NCBI GenBank assembly: GCA_027491335.1
Contig: JAIXWJ010000074.1
Location: 1-64,000 of the forward strand
Source of the DNA: Actinomycetes bacterium
GTDB lineage: Bacteria > Actinomycetota > Acidimicrobiia > Acidimicrobiales > Ilumatobacteraceae
Direction of reading: 5' to 3'
DNA: 64,000 nt
Positions within the stretch are counted from its first letter, which is position 1, and each line of letters begins with the position of its first letter. Under the pieces are notes generated by a model, which had not been told where the DNA came from, made no database searches, and saw nothing but the letters and a program-made list of their open reading frames with translations. The position numbers and the translations under genes were made by a program. Positions 28,245 through 36,825 of the stretch are shown here, in pieces.

Positions 28245-29481
28245 CGCGGTCGACGGAGTTCGTCGGGGACGCTCGTCCTCGGATGCTCCGCCGGTGCACG
28301 GTCTCGATCCGAGCGACTGGTCCGAACTCATCGAGTACGGACGTCGTCGAGGCGAACTCTCCACCGAAGAGATCGTCGACGCTTTGCACGACGTTGAGCT
28401 GCTTCCCGAGACGATCGAGGCGATCAGGGTCGCCATCGAAAGCGCGGGCATCACGGTCGATCAATCCTTCGAACTCGACGACACCGGTGAATTGCGTCGT
28501 CCGCTCGTCGAACACAAGAAGGAACGTCGTGGCAAGTCGGTCGCCACACGAGGGGGTGGCGACGAAGCCACGAGTGACGCCGTGCGTTTGTACCTGCACG
28601 AGATCAGTCGGATTCCTCTGATCGATGCCGCGGAGGAACGGTTCCTCGGTCGTCGCATCGCCGACGGACAGTCGGCCGAGAGAGAGTTGGCCGAACTCGG
28701 CGACGCGGCATCGAATCTCGAGCGCCGCCGATTGAAGCGCATGATCGACAACGGACGACGCGCGCGACACGACCTCACCCAAGCGAATCTGCGACTCGTG
28801 GTGAGCATCGCCAAGCGATACACCAAAACCACCATGCCACTTGCCGACGCCATTCAGAGCGGCAACATCGGCTTGATGAAGGCGGTCGAGAAGTACGACC
28901 ACAGTCGAGGCTTCAAGTTCTCCACCTACGCCACGTGGTGGATCAAGCAGGCGATCTCGCGCGCGGTGGCCGAAGAGAGTCGCAACATCCGATTGCCCGC
29001 TCACGCCATGGAGAACGTGAACCGCGCCATCCGCGCCCAACGCGACCTGGCGCAGAAGTTGCAGCGCGAGCCCAACCTGGCCGAGATCGCCGCGCATGTG
29101 GGCGAGCCGGCCGACCGGGTGGCGGAATGGTTCAGTTTGGCCGCCGACACCATGAGCCTCGACCAGCCCACTCGCGACGACAGCGACGTGACCTTCGCCG
29201 ACAATCTGGCGGCCACGAACGTCGCCGACCCCAGCGACAGCATCGAGATCGCCGACATGCGCGAGGCGGTTCGCGCGGTGTTGGTGGACCTTCCCGCTCG
29301 CGAGCAAGAAGTGATGCGCATGCGGTTCGGATTGGACGGGGACGAGGGCGCCACCCTCGAAGAGGTGGGTCGGGCCTTCAACATCACTCGTGAGCGGGTC
29401 CGTCAGATCGAAGTGCGCACCCTCTTCCGTTTGCGCCACATGGCCGGAGGCCGTGTCCTGCGCGACTTCGTCGAACCCTGA
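28228..29481 (+). CDS. rpoD: Primary (housekeeping) sigma factor, RpoD/HrdB type
   Basis: About 417 residues. A region 1.1-like N-terminus (ELIEYGRRRGELSTEEIVDAL) marks it as a primary sigma. Region 1.2 begins DAVRLYLHEISRIPLI; region 2 includes FKFSTYATWWIKQAI for -10 recognition; region 4.2 includes ITRERVRQIEVRTLFRLR for -35 recognition. A -10-like TAGGGT at 28186-28191 lies inside dnaG. The start is uncertain: GTG 28228, preceded by a GGGGGTGGG purine stretch, is preferred; GTG 28213 and TTG 28195 are in frame, but the last is only 3 bases from the -10. Confidence 0.93.
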   Translation: MTVETDAVDGVRRGRSSSDAPPVHGLDPSDWSELIEYGRRRGELSTEEIVDALHDVELLPETIEAIRVAIESAGITVDQSFELDDTGELRRPLVEHKKERRGKSVATRGGGDEATSDAVRLYLHEISRIPLIDAAEERFLGRRIADGQSAERELAELGDAASNLERRRLKRMIDNGRRARHDLTQANLRLVVSIAKRYTKTTMPLADAIQSGNIGLMKAVEKYDHSRGFKFSTYATWWIKQAISRAVAEESRNIRLPAHAMENVNRAIRAQRDLAQKLQREPNLAEIAAHVGEPADRVAEWFSLAADTMSLDQPTRDDSDVTFADNLAATNVADPSDSIEIADMREAVRAVLVDLPAREQEVMRMRFGLDGDEGATLEEVGRAFNITRERVRQIEVRTLFRLRHMAGGRVLRDFVEP

Positions 29482-29509
29482 CCGCGACCGACCGGTAGCC
29501 TCACTCACC

Positions 29510-30937
29510 ATGGCCGAGGCCCCGACACGGACCTACATCGTTCGCACCTTCGGGTGTCAGATGAACGAGCACGACTCCGAGCGCATCGCCGGGTTGCTCG
29601 AGGGTGACGGATTGCGCCCGGTGGAGAACGAGGACGATGCGGACGTCGTGGTGCTCAACACCTGCTGCATTCGCGAGAACGCCGACAACAAGTTGTACGG
29701 CACCTTGGGCACCATGCGGCGTTGGAAGAACGAACGTGAGGGCCGTCAGATCGTGGTGTCGGGTTGTCTGGCCCAGAAGGACCGCGAGATCGTTCGCGAC
29801 CGCGCACCATGGGTGGACGTCGTGCTGGGCACCCACAACGTTCATCGCACCGTCGATCTGTTGAACGATTCGGTGACCGGGGGCCCGATCACCGAGATCC
29901 TGGACGAAGCCGTTCTCGATGACCAAGCCCTGTTCCCATCGGCGTTGCCGGCCAAGCGGTCCACCAGTTACGACGCGTGGGTGACCATTCAGATCGGATG
30001 CGACAACTCCTGCGCGTTCTGCATCGTTCCCAGCGTTCGCGGTGCCGAGATCAGTCGGCCGTACGACGACGTGTTGGACGAAGTTCGGCGTTTGGCGTCC
30101 GAGGGCGTCACCGAGGTCACTCTGCTCGGCCAGAACGTCAACAGTTACGGTCGTGACATCCAACTGGAACGACGGCGGGCCGGAGACGACGTGGCGGCGC
30201 GACCGTTGTTCGCCGATCTGTTGCGAGATGTCGGGGCCGTTCCCGGTATCCGACGCGTTCGCTTCACCAGTCCGCATCCCAAGGACATGCGTGCCGAGAC
30301 CTTCGCCGCGATGGGCTCCACCTCCACGGTCTGCGAACACCTTCACTACCCGTTGCAATCCGGCAGCGATCGCCTGCTCGCGGTGATGCACCGTGGCTAC
30401 ACGGCCGAGCGTTATCTGGAGCGTTTGGCCGAGGCGCGGCGTCATGTCGCGGACCTTGCGGTGAGCACCGACATCATCGTGGGATTCCCCGGCGAGACCG
30501 AGGAGGATTTCGTGGGCACCCTCGAGGTCGCCGCGGCCGCCGAATACGACTACGCGTACACGTTCATCTTTTCTCCCCGCGAGGGCACCGAGGCCGCGAC
30601 CATGGTCGATCGCTTCGTGGATCCCGCCGTGGTGGCCGAACGCTTCGCGCGTTTGCGCGTGGTGGTGGAACGGTCCGCGTTGCTGAAGCACGAGGCGCGC
30701 GTGGGTCGAATCGAAGAGGTGCTCATCGAGGGGCCATCCAAGAAGAACCCGGGTGTCATCTCGGGTCGAACCCGGCAGAACAAGCTCGTTCACTTCCCGG
30801 CGACCGGACCGCTTCGCGCCGGCAGTTACGCCACGGTTCTGGTCACCGGTGCCGCGCCGCATCACCTGCGCGGCGAGTTCCGCGAACTGTTGGCCGAACC
30901 GGCGCATCGCATTCGCATTCCGGTCTCGACCCAGTGA
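29510..30937 (+). CDS. miaB: tRNA 2-methylthio-N6-isopentenyladenosine synthase
   Basis: A 475-residue radical-SAM methylthiotransferase acting on i6A37 of tRNA. The N-terminal cluster domain has Cys16 (FGCQMNEHD) and CCIRENA; the radical-SAM Cys164, Cys168 and Cys171 lie in GCDNSCAFCIVPS; a TRAM domain ends the protein. ATG 29510 has TAGCCT 8 bases upstream. It is followed after 7 bases by miaA, which makes its substrate, so the two act in sequence. Confidence 0.95.
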   Translation: MAEAPTRTYIVRTFGCQMNEHDSERIAGLLEGDGLRPVENEDDADVVVLNTCCIRENADNKLYGTLGTMRRWKNEREGRQIVVSGCLAQKDREIVRDRAPWVDVVLGTHNVHRTVDLLNDSVTGGPITEILDEAVLDDQALFPSALPAKRSTSYDAWVTIQIGCDNSCAFCIVPSVRGAEISRPYDDVLDEVRRLASEGVTEVTLLGQNVNSYGRDIQLERRRAGDDVAARPLFADLLRDVGAVPGIRRVRFTSPHPKDMRAETFAAMGSTSTVCEHLHYPLQSGSDRLLAVMHRGYTAERYLERLAEARRHVADLAVSTDIIVGFPGETEEDFVGTLEVAAAAEYDYAYTFIFSPREGTEAATMVDRFVDPAVVAERFARLRVVVERSALLKHEARVGRIEEVLIEGPSKKNPGVISGRTRQNKLVHFPATGPLRAGSYATVLVTGAAPHHLRGEFRELLAEPAHRIRIPVSTQ

Positions 30938-30944
30938 GGGAACC

Positions 30945-31868
30945 GTGACGCGCCCGCGCGTGGCCGTGCTGGGGCCGACGGCCAGTGGCAAGTCGGCGGT
31001 GGCCATGGCGGTGGCCACGTGCGATGTGGGTCGAGAACGCGGCGTGGAACTGGTGTCCGTGGATGCCATGCAGGTGTACCGCGGCATGGACATCGGAACG
31101 GCCAAGCCGTCACCCGATGAACTGGCGCTGGTGCCTCATCATCTGATCGACCTCGTGGACGCATCGGACACCTTCACCGTGGCCCAGTTCCAAACGGCGT
31201 GCGCCACCGTGGTCGACGACATCGAGGCCCGAGACGGCACCGTCGTCTTCGTCGGTGGAACCGGGCTGTATCTACGGGCCGTCGTCGACGACCTCGACAT
31301 TCCCGGACGGTGGCCCGATCTGCGCGCGCGATTGGAGCAAGAGCTCGTGACGGAGGGTCCCGAGAGCCTTCATCGCCGTCTCCTCGACCTCGATCCGGCG
31401 GCGGCTTCCAAGATGGAGCCCTCGAACGGACGACGGATCGTGCGAGCGCTGGAGGTGTGCGAGGGGAGCGGACGTCCGTTCTCCTCGTTCGGGCCGGGTG
31501 TCGACACGTATCCCGACAGTCCGGTTCGTCAAGTGGCGATTCTGTGGGATCGCACGGTGTTGGCCGAGCGCATCGAACGTCGGGTGCACGACATGATCGA
31601 TCGGGGTTTGGTGGCCGAGGTCGCCGCGCTCATGGAGCGGGGTTTGTCGCGCACGGCGTTGCAGGCTCTCGGCTACAAGGAGATGGTGGATCACCTGGAG
31701 GGACGTGCCTCACTGGAGGAGTCCGTGGCGACGACGATTCTGCGCACGCGCCAGTTCGCGGTGCGGCAGGAGCGATGGTTTCGGAGGGATCCGCGCGTTC
31801 GGTGGGTGCGGGTTGAGGTCGATCCGGTTACGGAAGTCGCCCCCGTCATCATCGACCTGTTGACCTAA
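30945..31868 (+). CDS. miaA: tRNA dimethylallyltransferase
   Basis: A 307-residue enzyme that adds the isopentenyl group to A37 of tRNAs reading U-initial codons. P-loop GPTASGKS is at residues 9-16, with DAMQVYRGMDIGTAKP, FVGGTGLYLRA and the C-terminal TRQFAVRQERWFRR as further family motifs. The start is GTG 30945, preceded by GAGGGA; the longer in-frame extension lies within miaB. The TAA stop (31866-31868) forms part of the TAAGGT -10 element of dapF. Confidence 0.95.
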   Translation: MTRPRVAVLGPTASGKSAVAMAVATCDVGRERGVELVSVDAMQVYRGMDIGTAKPSPDELALVPHHLIDLVDASDTFTVAQFQTACATVVDDIEARDGTVVFVGGTGLYLRAVVDDLDIPGRWPDLRARLEQELVTEGPESLHRRLLDLDPAAASKMEPSNGRRIVRALEVCEGSGRPFSSFGPGVDTYPDSPVRQVAILWDRTVLAERIERRVHDMIDRGLVAEVAALMERGLSRTALQALGYKEMVDHLEGRASLEESVATTILRTRQFAVRQERWFRRDPRVRWVRVEVDPVTEVAPVIIDLLT

Positions 31869-31880
31869 GGTGGCATCGGT

Positions 31881-32732
31881 ATGCACCGCGATCTCACCGA
31901 ACACCGTCTCTCGAAGCATCACGGTTTGGGCAACGATTTCCTCGTCCACCGGATCGGCGCGAACGACGATGTGTCGGCCCCCGAATGGGCCGATCGAGCC
32001 CGCGCGTGGTGTGATCGTCGCACGGGCGTGGGTGCCGACGGGTTGTTGTTGCTCGAGCGCAAGCACGACGGTCGTCTGGGTATGACGCTGTACAACGCCG
32101 ATGGCAGTCGCGCCGAGATGAGCGGAAACGGAATTCGCTGTCTCGTGCAGGCGGCTCATCGCGACGGCGCCGATGGTGTCGACGGAGCCAATGGCGTTGA
32201 GGTGACCGAGTATCTCGTGGACACCGATGCCGGACCGCGCCGAGTGCGCGTGGTCGACCGCGTCGATGCCGACACGCATCTTCTGAGCGTCGACATGGGT
32301 TCGGTGTCCGATTTGGAGCAACCTCGCAACTGGGAAGCATTGCAGTGTCACCCCGATCGACCCGTGCGTCATTCGTCGCTCGGCAACCCGCATTCGGTGG
32401 TGGGAGTGGACGATGTTCACGCCGTGGATCTGCAGGCTCTCGGCTCGCTCGTTCCCCACGTGAACCTCGAGATCATCGAACCCGGCCCGGAACCCCATGC
32501 GATCACGATGCGGGTGCACGAACGCGGCGCCGGAATCACGATGGCGTGTGGCACTGGTGCCTGTGCCGCAGCCGAGGCCGCGGTTGCCTGGGGTCTGGTT
32601 CCGGCGAACGCACCCGAGGTGCTCGTGCACATGGACGGCGGTGACGCCCGAGTCGTGGTCGACCGCGAGACTCGTGGCATCACCCTCATCGCCGAGGCGA
32701 CGTTCGTCGCCACGATCACGGTCGCCACGTGA
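31881..32732 (+). CDS. dapF: Diaminopimelate epimerase
   Basis: A 283-residue enzyme interconverting LL- and meso-diaminopimelate, for lysine and peptidoglycan. The catalytic cysteine pair is Cys87 (MSGNGIRCLVQ) and Cys223 (MACGTGACA). HHGLGNDFL at the N-terminus and the Asn in SLGNPHSVV are conserved. TAAGGT lies 9 bases before the ATG. Its stop overlaps the hflX GTG (GTGA). dapC lies two genes downstream, so the lysine pathway is partly clustered here. Confidence 0.95.
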   Translation: MHRDLTEHRLSKHHGLGNDFLVHRIGANDDVSAPEWADRARAWCDRRTGVGADGLLLLERKHDGRLGMTLYNADGSRAEMSGNGIRCLVQAAHRDGADGVDGANGVEVTEYLVDTDAGPRRVRVVDRVDADTHLLSVDMGSVSDLEQPRNWEALQCHPDRPVRHSSLGNPHSVVGVDDVHAVDLQALGSLVPHVNLEIIEPGPEPHAITMRVHERGAGITMACGTGACAAAEAAVAWGLVPANAPEVLVHMDGGDARVVVDRETRGITLIAEATFVATITVAT

Positions 32733-34045
32733 GCAACCCGAACTCGCCCTACAACCAGGCCCTGGGCCAGACGCTCATCGAGCGGTCGGTCCGAGAAAAG
32801 ATCGTGATCGTCGGCGTCACTCTCGATGGTCACGCCGACGAAGAGACCGAGACCAGCCTGGATGAGTTGGCCTTGTTGATCGACACGGCCGGAGCCGACG
32901 TGGCCGGGCGTCTGGTGCAGCGACGCGACACGCCCGACCACACCTGGTACGTCGGCAAGGGCAAGGCCGAGGAGTTGCGCGATCTGTGTCTGGCGGTCGA
33001 CGCCGACACCGTGGTCTTCGACAACGAGTTGTCACCCGGCCAGCAGTACAACCTGGAAAAGTTGTTGGGGCGAACCGCGATCGATCGCACGGCCGTGATC
33101 CTCGACATTTTCGCGCAGAACGCGCACACGCTGGAGGGCAAGGCCCAGGTGGAACTGGCGCTGTTGAGATATCGATTGCCGCGTTTGCGCCGTGGCGCGA
33201 CCGCGAAACTCTCGCAGCAGCGTGGTGGCGTGGGTTCGCGGTTCGGTAGTGGTGAAACCAAACTCGAGGTCGATCGTCGTCGCATCAAGAATCGCATCTC
33301 GCGTCTCGAGCAGGAACTGGTGGAGTTGGGTCACACCCGCGATCTGCAGCGCAAGGGTCGCTCGCGCAGTGGTCTGGCCAACGTGGTCATCGTGGGTTAC
33401 ACGAACGCCGGCAAGAGCACGCTGTTGAACCGTCTCACCAACGCCGGAGTTCTGGTGGAGGACCGCTTGTTCGCCACCCTCGACCCCACCACGCGTCGAC
33501 TGGCGTTGCCCGGTGGCGAGCCGGTGTTGCTCACCGACACGGTGGGTTTCGTGCGGCGACTACCGCACGGCTTGGTGGAATCGTTCAAGAGCACCCTGGA
33601 AGTCGCCACGCGAGCGGACTATCTGGTTCACGTCGTCGACGGCAGCGGTCCCGATCCGGATGGACAGATCGACGCGGTGCGCGAGGTGCTGCGCGAGATC
33701 GGAGCCGACGCGGTCCCCGAACTGTTGGTGTTCAACAAGGCCGACCTCGATCCGCAAGCGGTCGCCGACGCCGTCACATGGCACCCCGGTTCGGTGGGCA
33801 TCAGCGCTCACGCCGGAACGGGCATCGACGTGTTCTTGCAGACCTTGTCCGATCGACTTCGTTCGCTCAGCACGGTGGTCGAATTGTTGGTTCCGTACGA
33901 GCGGGGCGACGTGTTGGCCGCGATCCATCGCGAGGGCGAGGTGGTCTCCACCACGCACGAGCAGGATGGCGTTCGGGTGCGAGCCCGATTGGCCGAAGCC
34001 TCGGCGGGCCGTTTGAGCGAGTTCGTCGTGGGCGAGCGAGCGTGA
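32729..34045 (+). CDS. hflX: GTPase HflX
   Basis: A 438-residue ribosome-associated GTPase that splits stalled or inactive ribosomes. The N-terminal HflX domain contains HTWYVGKGKAEEL and FDNELSPGQQYNLE, followed by a helical region with GPGET-like GSGETKLEVDRR. The G domain has G1 GYTNAGKST at 223-231, G3 DTVGF and G4 NKAD. GTG 32729 overlaps the dapF stop. Confidence 0.95.
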   Translation: MSNPNSPYNQALGQTLIERSVREKIVIVGVTLDGHADEETETSLDELALLIDTAGADVAGRLVQRRDTPDHTWYVGKGKAEELRDLCLAVDADTVVFDNELSPGQQYNLEKLLGRTAIDRTAVILDIFAQNAHTLEGKAQVELALLRYRLPRLRRGATAKLSQQRGGVGSRFGSGETKLEVDRRRIKNRISRLEQELVELGHTRDLQRKGRSRSGLANVVIVGYTNAGKSTLLNRLTNAGVLVEDRLFATLDPTTRRLALPGGEPVLLTDTVGFVRRLPHGLVESFKSTLEVATRADYLVHVVDGSGPDPDGQIDAVREVLREIGADAVPELLVFNKADLDPQAVADAVTWHPGSVGISAHAGTGIDVFLQTLSDRLRSLSTVVELLVPYERGDVLAAIHREGEVVSTTHEQDGVRVRARLAEASAGRLSEFVVGERA

Positions 34046-34067
34046 CCGCGCCTACTATGGGCGTCTC

Positions 34068-35192
34068 ATGAACCCCGGAGCAGACCGACGCGGCTTCGAG
34101 CCACCGCCGTACCCGTACGAGCGCCTCGACTCCTTCAAGCCGCTGGGGGCATCGTTCGACGGCGGACTCGTCGATCTGTCCATCGGCACCCCGTGCGATC
34201 CGCCCCCGGCATCGGTGGTGGCGGCGCTGGCCGCCAGCAACTCGGAGCGCGGCTATCCGCCCTCGGTGGGCAACGAACCCTTGCGCCGTGCGTTCTCCGA
34301 ATGGATGAACCGCCGCTTCGCGGTGAGCGTGCCCACCTCGGCCATCGCCGCGTGCATCGGCACCAAGGAATTCGTGGGCACCTTGCCGCAATGGATGAAG
34401 TTGCGCTCGCCGTGGCTCGACACGGTGTTGTATCCATCGATCGCGTATCCCACGTACGAGATGGGCGCCACGTTGGCCGGATGTCGCGCGGTCGCCGTGC
34501 CCATGAACGCGCGTGGCGGTATCGACCTCGACGCCATCAGCGAGGACGACGCCGCGCGTGCGTTGTTGTTGTGGGTGAACAGCCCGTCCAATCCCACCGG
34601 AGCGTTGGACGACCTCGAGGCCGCGGCCACGTGGGGTCGGTCGCGCGGTGTGCCCGTGTTCAGCGACGAGTGCTACGCCGAATTCACGTGGGCCTCACCG
34701 GCCCGATCGATCTTGCAGCACGGTTCCGATGGAGTGATCGCGGTCCACTCGCTGTCGAAGCGATCGAACCTGGCCGGTCTGCGGGTGGGGGCGTACGCCG
34801 GTGACCCCGATCTCGTTCACTATCTCGGCGAGGTGCGCAAGCACGTCGGCATGATGGTGCCCGGCCCGGCCCAAGCGGCCGCGGTGGCCGCATTGAACGA
34901 CGACGAGCACGTGACGGAGCAACGCGAGCGTTATCAGGCGCGACTTCGACGGATGTCGCAGATCCTGTCCACGTGGTCCGGCATCGACGTGCCCCTTCCC
35001 GATGGCGGCTTCTACCTGTGGTTCCCGGTGGATGACGCGTGGGCCTTCACCGAGCGTTTGGCCCGCGAGGGTGGAGCGTTGGTGAGCCCCGGTGATCTGT
35101 ACGGTGCGGCCGGATCCGGGTTCGTGCGGGTTGCGGTCGTGCAGACCGATGAGACCATCGAACGCGTGGCGACTCGCCTCGGGGTGCGGTGA
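34068..35192 (+). CDS. dapC: Succinyldiaminopimelate aminotransferase (DapC-like)
   Basis: A 374-residue fold-type I PLP aminotransferase. The PLP lysine is in HSLSKRSNLAGLR; WVNSPSNPTGALDD and FSDECYAEF carry the cofactor Asn and Asp/Tyr. The actinobacterial DapC subgroup opens with a PPYPYERL-like segment, seen here near residue 12. Closeness to dapF supports the lysine assignment over a generic aminotransferase. TACTAT lies 9 bases before the ATG. The TGA overlaps the next ATG by one base. Confidence 0.85.
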   Translation: MNPGADRRGFEPPPYPYERLDSFKPLGASFDGGLVDLSIGTPCDPPPASVVAALAASNSERGYPPSVGNEPLRRAFSEWMNRRFAVSVPTSAIAACIGTKEFVGTLPQWMKLRSPWLDTVLYPSIAYPTYEMGATLAGCRAVAVPMNARGGIDLDAISEDDAARALLLWVNSPSNPTGALDDLEAAATWGRSRGVPVFSDECYAEFTWASPARSILQHGSDGVIAVHSLSKRSNLAGLRVGAYAGDPDLVHYLGEVRKHVGMMVPGPAQAAAVAALNDDEHVTEQRERYQARLRRMSQILSTWSGIDVPLPDGGFYLWFPVDDAWAFTERLAREGGALVSPGDLYGAAGSGFVRVAVVQTDETIERVATRLGVR

Positions 35193-35851
35193 TGAGAGCG
35201 CGGGCGAACGCGCTGTTGTGGTTGCTCGGCATCGTGATCACGGTGGCGGCCTTCGTCGTGGCCATGCGCGGTGTGGAACAGAACGATCGATTGGTGGCCG
35301 ATCTCGTGCGGGTGCCGGCCGGGTGCGCCACCACGGTCGACGTGTCGGCGTCGGGAACGTACTTCGTGTACGTGGAGACCAAGGGGCGCGTCGATGCCAT
35401 CGACGGATGCGACAACGATTCGCGCACCTACAACACGGATCGAGCGCCCGACGTGGAGGTGACGATCCTCGATCGTGCCGGTGACGTGGTGGACCAAACA
35501 TCGGACGACGCGGTGTCGTACAGCACGCCGTCGGGAGTGGGGCGATCGATCAGCAGCTTCGAGGTGTCCGAGCCGGGCCGTTTCGTGATCGAGGTGCGAT
35601 CCGCGACGCAAACGGCGGTGGTGACGGTGGGGGCCGATGCCGCCGTGGAAAAGAATCGCTTGGTTCTGATGGCGGTGATGGGCGTATTGGTGGGCCTGTT
35701 GATGATGGCCATCGCACTCATCACGACGGTACGACGACGCCGACGTCCGCAGAGCACGGGACCGGTGGTGATGTACGGAACGGGCTCCGATGAACCGTCG
35801 TTGACCTGGGCGCCACCTCGACCGGAGGACCGAGCCTCGCCGTCGAACTGA
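35192..35851 (+). CDS. Membrane protein of unknown function, two TM helices
   Basis: About 219 residues: an N-terminal helix (LLWLLGIVITVAAFVVAM), a middle exported domain of roughly 120 beta-rich residues with two cysteines (AGCATT and DGCDND) that could form a disulphide, and a second helix (LVLMAVMGVLVGLLMMAIAL) followed by Arg-rich stop-transfer and a Pro-rich cytoplasmic tail. I do not recognise the family. ATG 35192 overlaps the dapC stop (TGATG), so it is probably co-expressed; GTG 35189 is an alternative. It converges with lexA. Confidence 0.68.
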   Translation: MRARANALLWLLGIVITVAAFVVAMRGVEQNDRLVADLVRVPAGCATTVDVSASGTYFVYVETKGRVDAIDGCDNDSRTYNTDRAPDVEVTILDRAGDVVDQTSDDAVSYSTPSGVGRSISSFEVSEPGRFVIEVRSATQTAVVTVGADAAVEKNRLVLMAVMGVLVGLLMMAIALITTVRRRRRPQSTGPVVMYGTGSDEPSLTWAPPRPEDRASPSN

Positions 35852-35865
35852 TCAGTGATTGATGA

Positions 35866-36522
35866 TCAGAGTCGGCGCAGAACCGTGACGACCTTGCCGA
35901 AGATACGGACGTCGTCGGCGTCGAACTCCATGGGGGAGAGACGCTCGTTGGCCGGCTTCAACACGATGGTGTTGCCGCGACGACTGAAGGTCTTGACGGT
36001 GGCTTCGTCGCCGGGGATGCCGGCCACGACGATGTCTCCGTTGTCGGCCGACGCTTGTTGCCGCGCGACCACGTAGTCGCCGTCGAGGATGCCGGCATCG
36101 ATCATGGATTCGCCGCGCACGCGCAACATGAACAACTCACCGTCGCCGGTGAAGTCCGCGGGAAGCGGAAGCAGATCCTCGACGTTCTGTTGAGCCAACA
36201 CGTCGGTGCCAGCAGCAACATCGCCGACCAACGGAACGTGGTGAACGCGGGCGCGTTCGATCTTGGCGCCGCTGTTGCGGTCCCAACAGACCTTGATGGC
36301 ACGGGGCAAGTTGGGGTCGCGCTCGAGGAAGCCCAACTTCTGCAGCGTGCTGAGGTGGTTGTGCACGGTGGAGGGGGAGGTGAGGCCCACGGCCTCGCCG
36401 ATCTCGCGCACCGACGGCGGAAAGCCTCGGTTGGCCATGCTGGATTCGATGCATTCCAAGATGCCGCGCTGACGGGCGGTGAGGGCGGACGAGGAGGAGG
36501 AGCTCTTGCGGGCGTCGGTCAT
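35866..36522 (-). CDS. lexA: SOS repressor LexA
   Basis: A 218-residue repressor/autoprotease. The N-terminal winged helix-turn-helix spans about residues 12-75 (SVREIGEAVGLTSPSTVHNHL). The cleavage bond is Ala104-Gly105 (DVAAGT); the catalytic dyad is Ser139 (GESM) and Lys177 (ATVKTF). ATG 36522 is chosen over the upstream in-frame ATG at 36531 because TACGAT ends 7 bases before it and TTGACT lies 17 bases further up. LexA boxes overlap this promoter, indicating autoregulation. Confidence 0.95.
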   Translation of the reverse strand: MTDARKSSSSSSALTARQRGILECIESSMANRGFPPSVREIGEAVGLTSPSTVHNHLSTLQKLGFLERDPNLPRAIKVCWDRNSGAKIERARVHHVPLVGDVAAGTDVLAQQNVEDLLPLPADFTGDGELFMLRVRGESMIDAGILDGDYVVARQQASADNGDIVVAGIPGDEATVKTFSRRGNTIVLKPANERLSPMEFDADDVRIFGKVVTVLRRL

Positions 36523-36529
36523 GGCGTGC

Positions 36530-36558
36530 ATCGTACGGGTGTTCGCCCTCGGAGTCAA
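36530..36558 (-). promoter_or_regulatory. lexA core promoter
   Basis: On the minus strand, TTGACT (36558-36553) and TACGAT (36535-36530) are separated by 17 bases. The predicted transcription start falls about at the lexA ATG (36522), so lexA mRNA is probably leaderless. A LexA box (36557-36568) abuts the -35 element and a degenerate one (GTAC-GGGT-GTTC, 36533-36544) overlaps the -10. Confidence 0.65.
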
Positions 36559-36568
36559 ACACCTGTTC
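36557..36568. promoter_or_regulatory. LexA (SOS) box 1
   Basis: AAAC-ACCT-GTTC, one mismatch from the actinobacterial and Gram-positive core GAAC-N4-GTTC. It overlaps the -35 element of lexA by two bases. Confidence 0.7.
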
Positions 36569-36617
36569 GTACAGTGCCTGCTCAGAAGACCATTTTGGGC
36601 CTCGGAGCAGGGAAGGG

Positions 36618-36645
36618 TTGACACCGAACAAGTGTTCTCCATAGT
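36618..36645 (+). promoter_or_regulatory. SOS-controlled promoter of the LysM gene
   Basis: TTGACA (36618-36623), a 16-base spacer and CATAGT (36640-36645) read toward the gene at 36826. A perfect LexA box fills the spacer, and two more follow downstream, so repression by LexA should be tight. The implied 5' leader is roughly 170 bases. Confidence 0.65.
36626..36637. promoter_or_regulatory. LexA (SOS) box 2
   Basis: GAAC-AAGT-GTTC, an exact match to the GAAC-N4-GTTC core, placed between the -35 and -10 of the rightward promoter. Confidence 0.8.
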
Positions 36646-36657
36646 GTGCGATCAAGC

Positions 36658-36669
36658 GAACAGGTGTTC
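36658..36669. promoter_or_regulatory. LexA (SOS) box 3
   Basis: GAAC-AGGT-GTTC, an exact core match, just downstream of the predicted start of the rightward transcript. Confidence 0.8.
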
Positions 36670-36688
36670 TGAACTACACCGGTGTTGC

Positions 36689-36700
36689 GAACACCTGTTT
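36689..36700. promoter_or_regulatory. LexA (SOS) box 4
   Basis: GAAC-ACCT-GTTT, one mismatch from the core, with flanking C and G that extend the dyad. It lies in the leader of the LysM gene. Confidence 0.65.
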
Positions 36701-36762
36701 GAAACCGTGCCACACCCCCTTGGCACGGTGAGCACAGGTCGAGAACACGACCGCCGCACGAA

Positions 36763-36788
36763 CCGAAGCAATCAACCGAAGCAATCAA
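36763..36788 (+). repeat. 13-bp tandem repeat in the LysM gene leader
   Basis: CCGAAGCAATCAA occurs twice in tandem (36763-36775, 36776-36788), followed by degenerate partial copies up to about 36808, close before the ribosome binding site GAAAGGA. The rest of the 303-base lexA/LysM intergenic region holds the promoters and LexA boxes listed separately. Confidence 0.6.
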
Positions 36789-36825
36789 CCGAACAAACCG
36801 AAGCACCCGACCCGAAAGGAATCCC

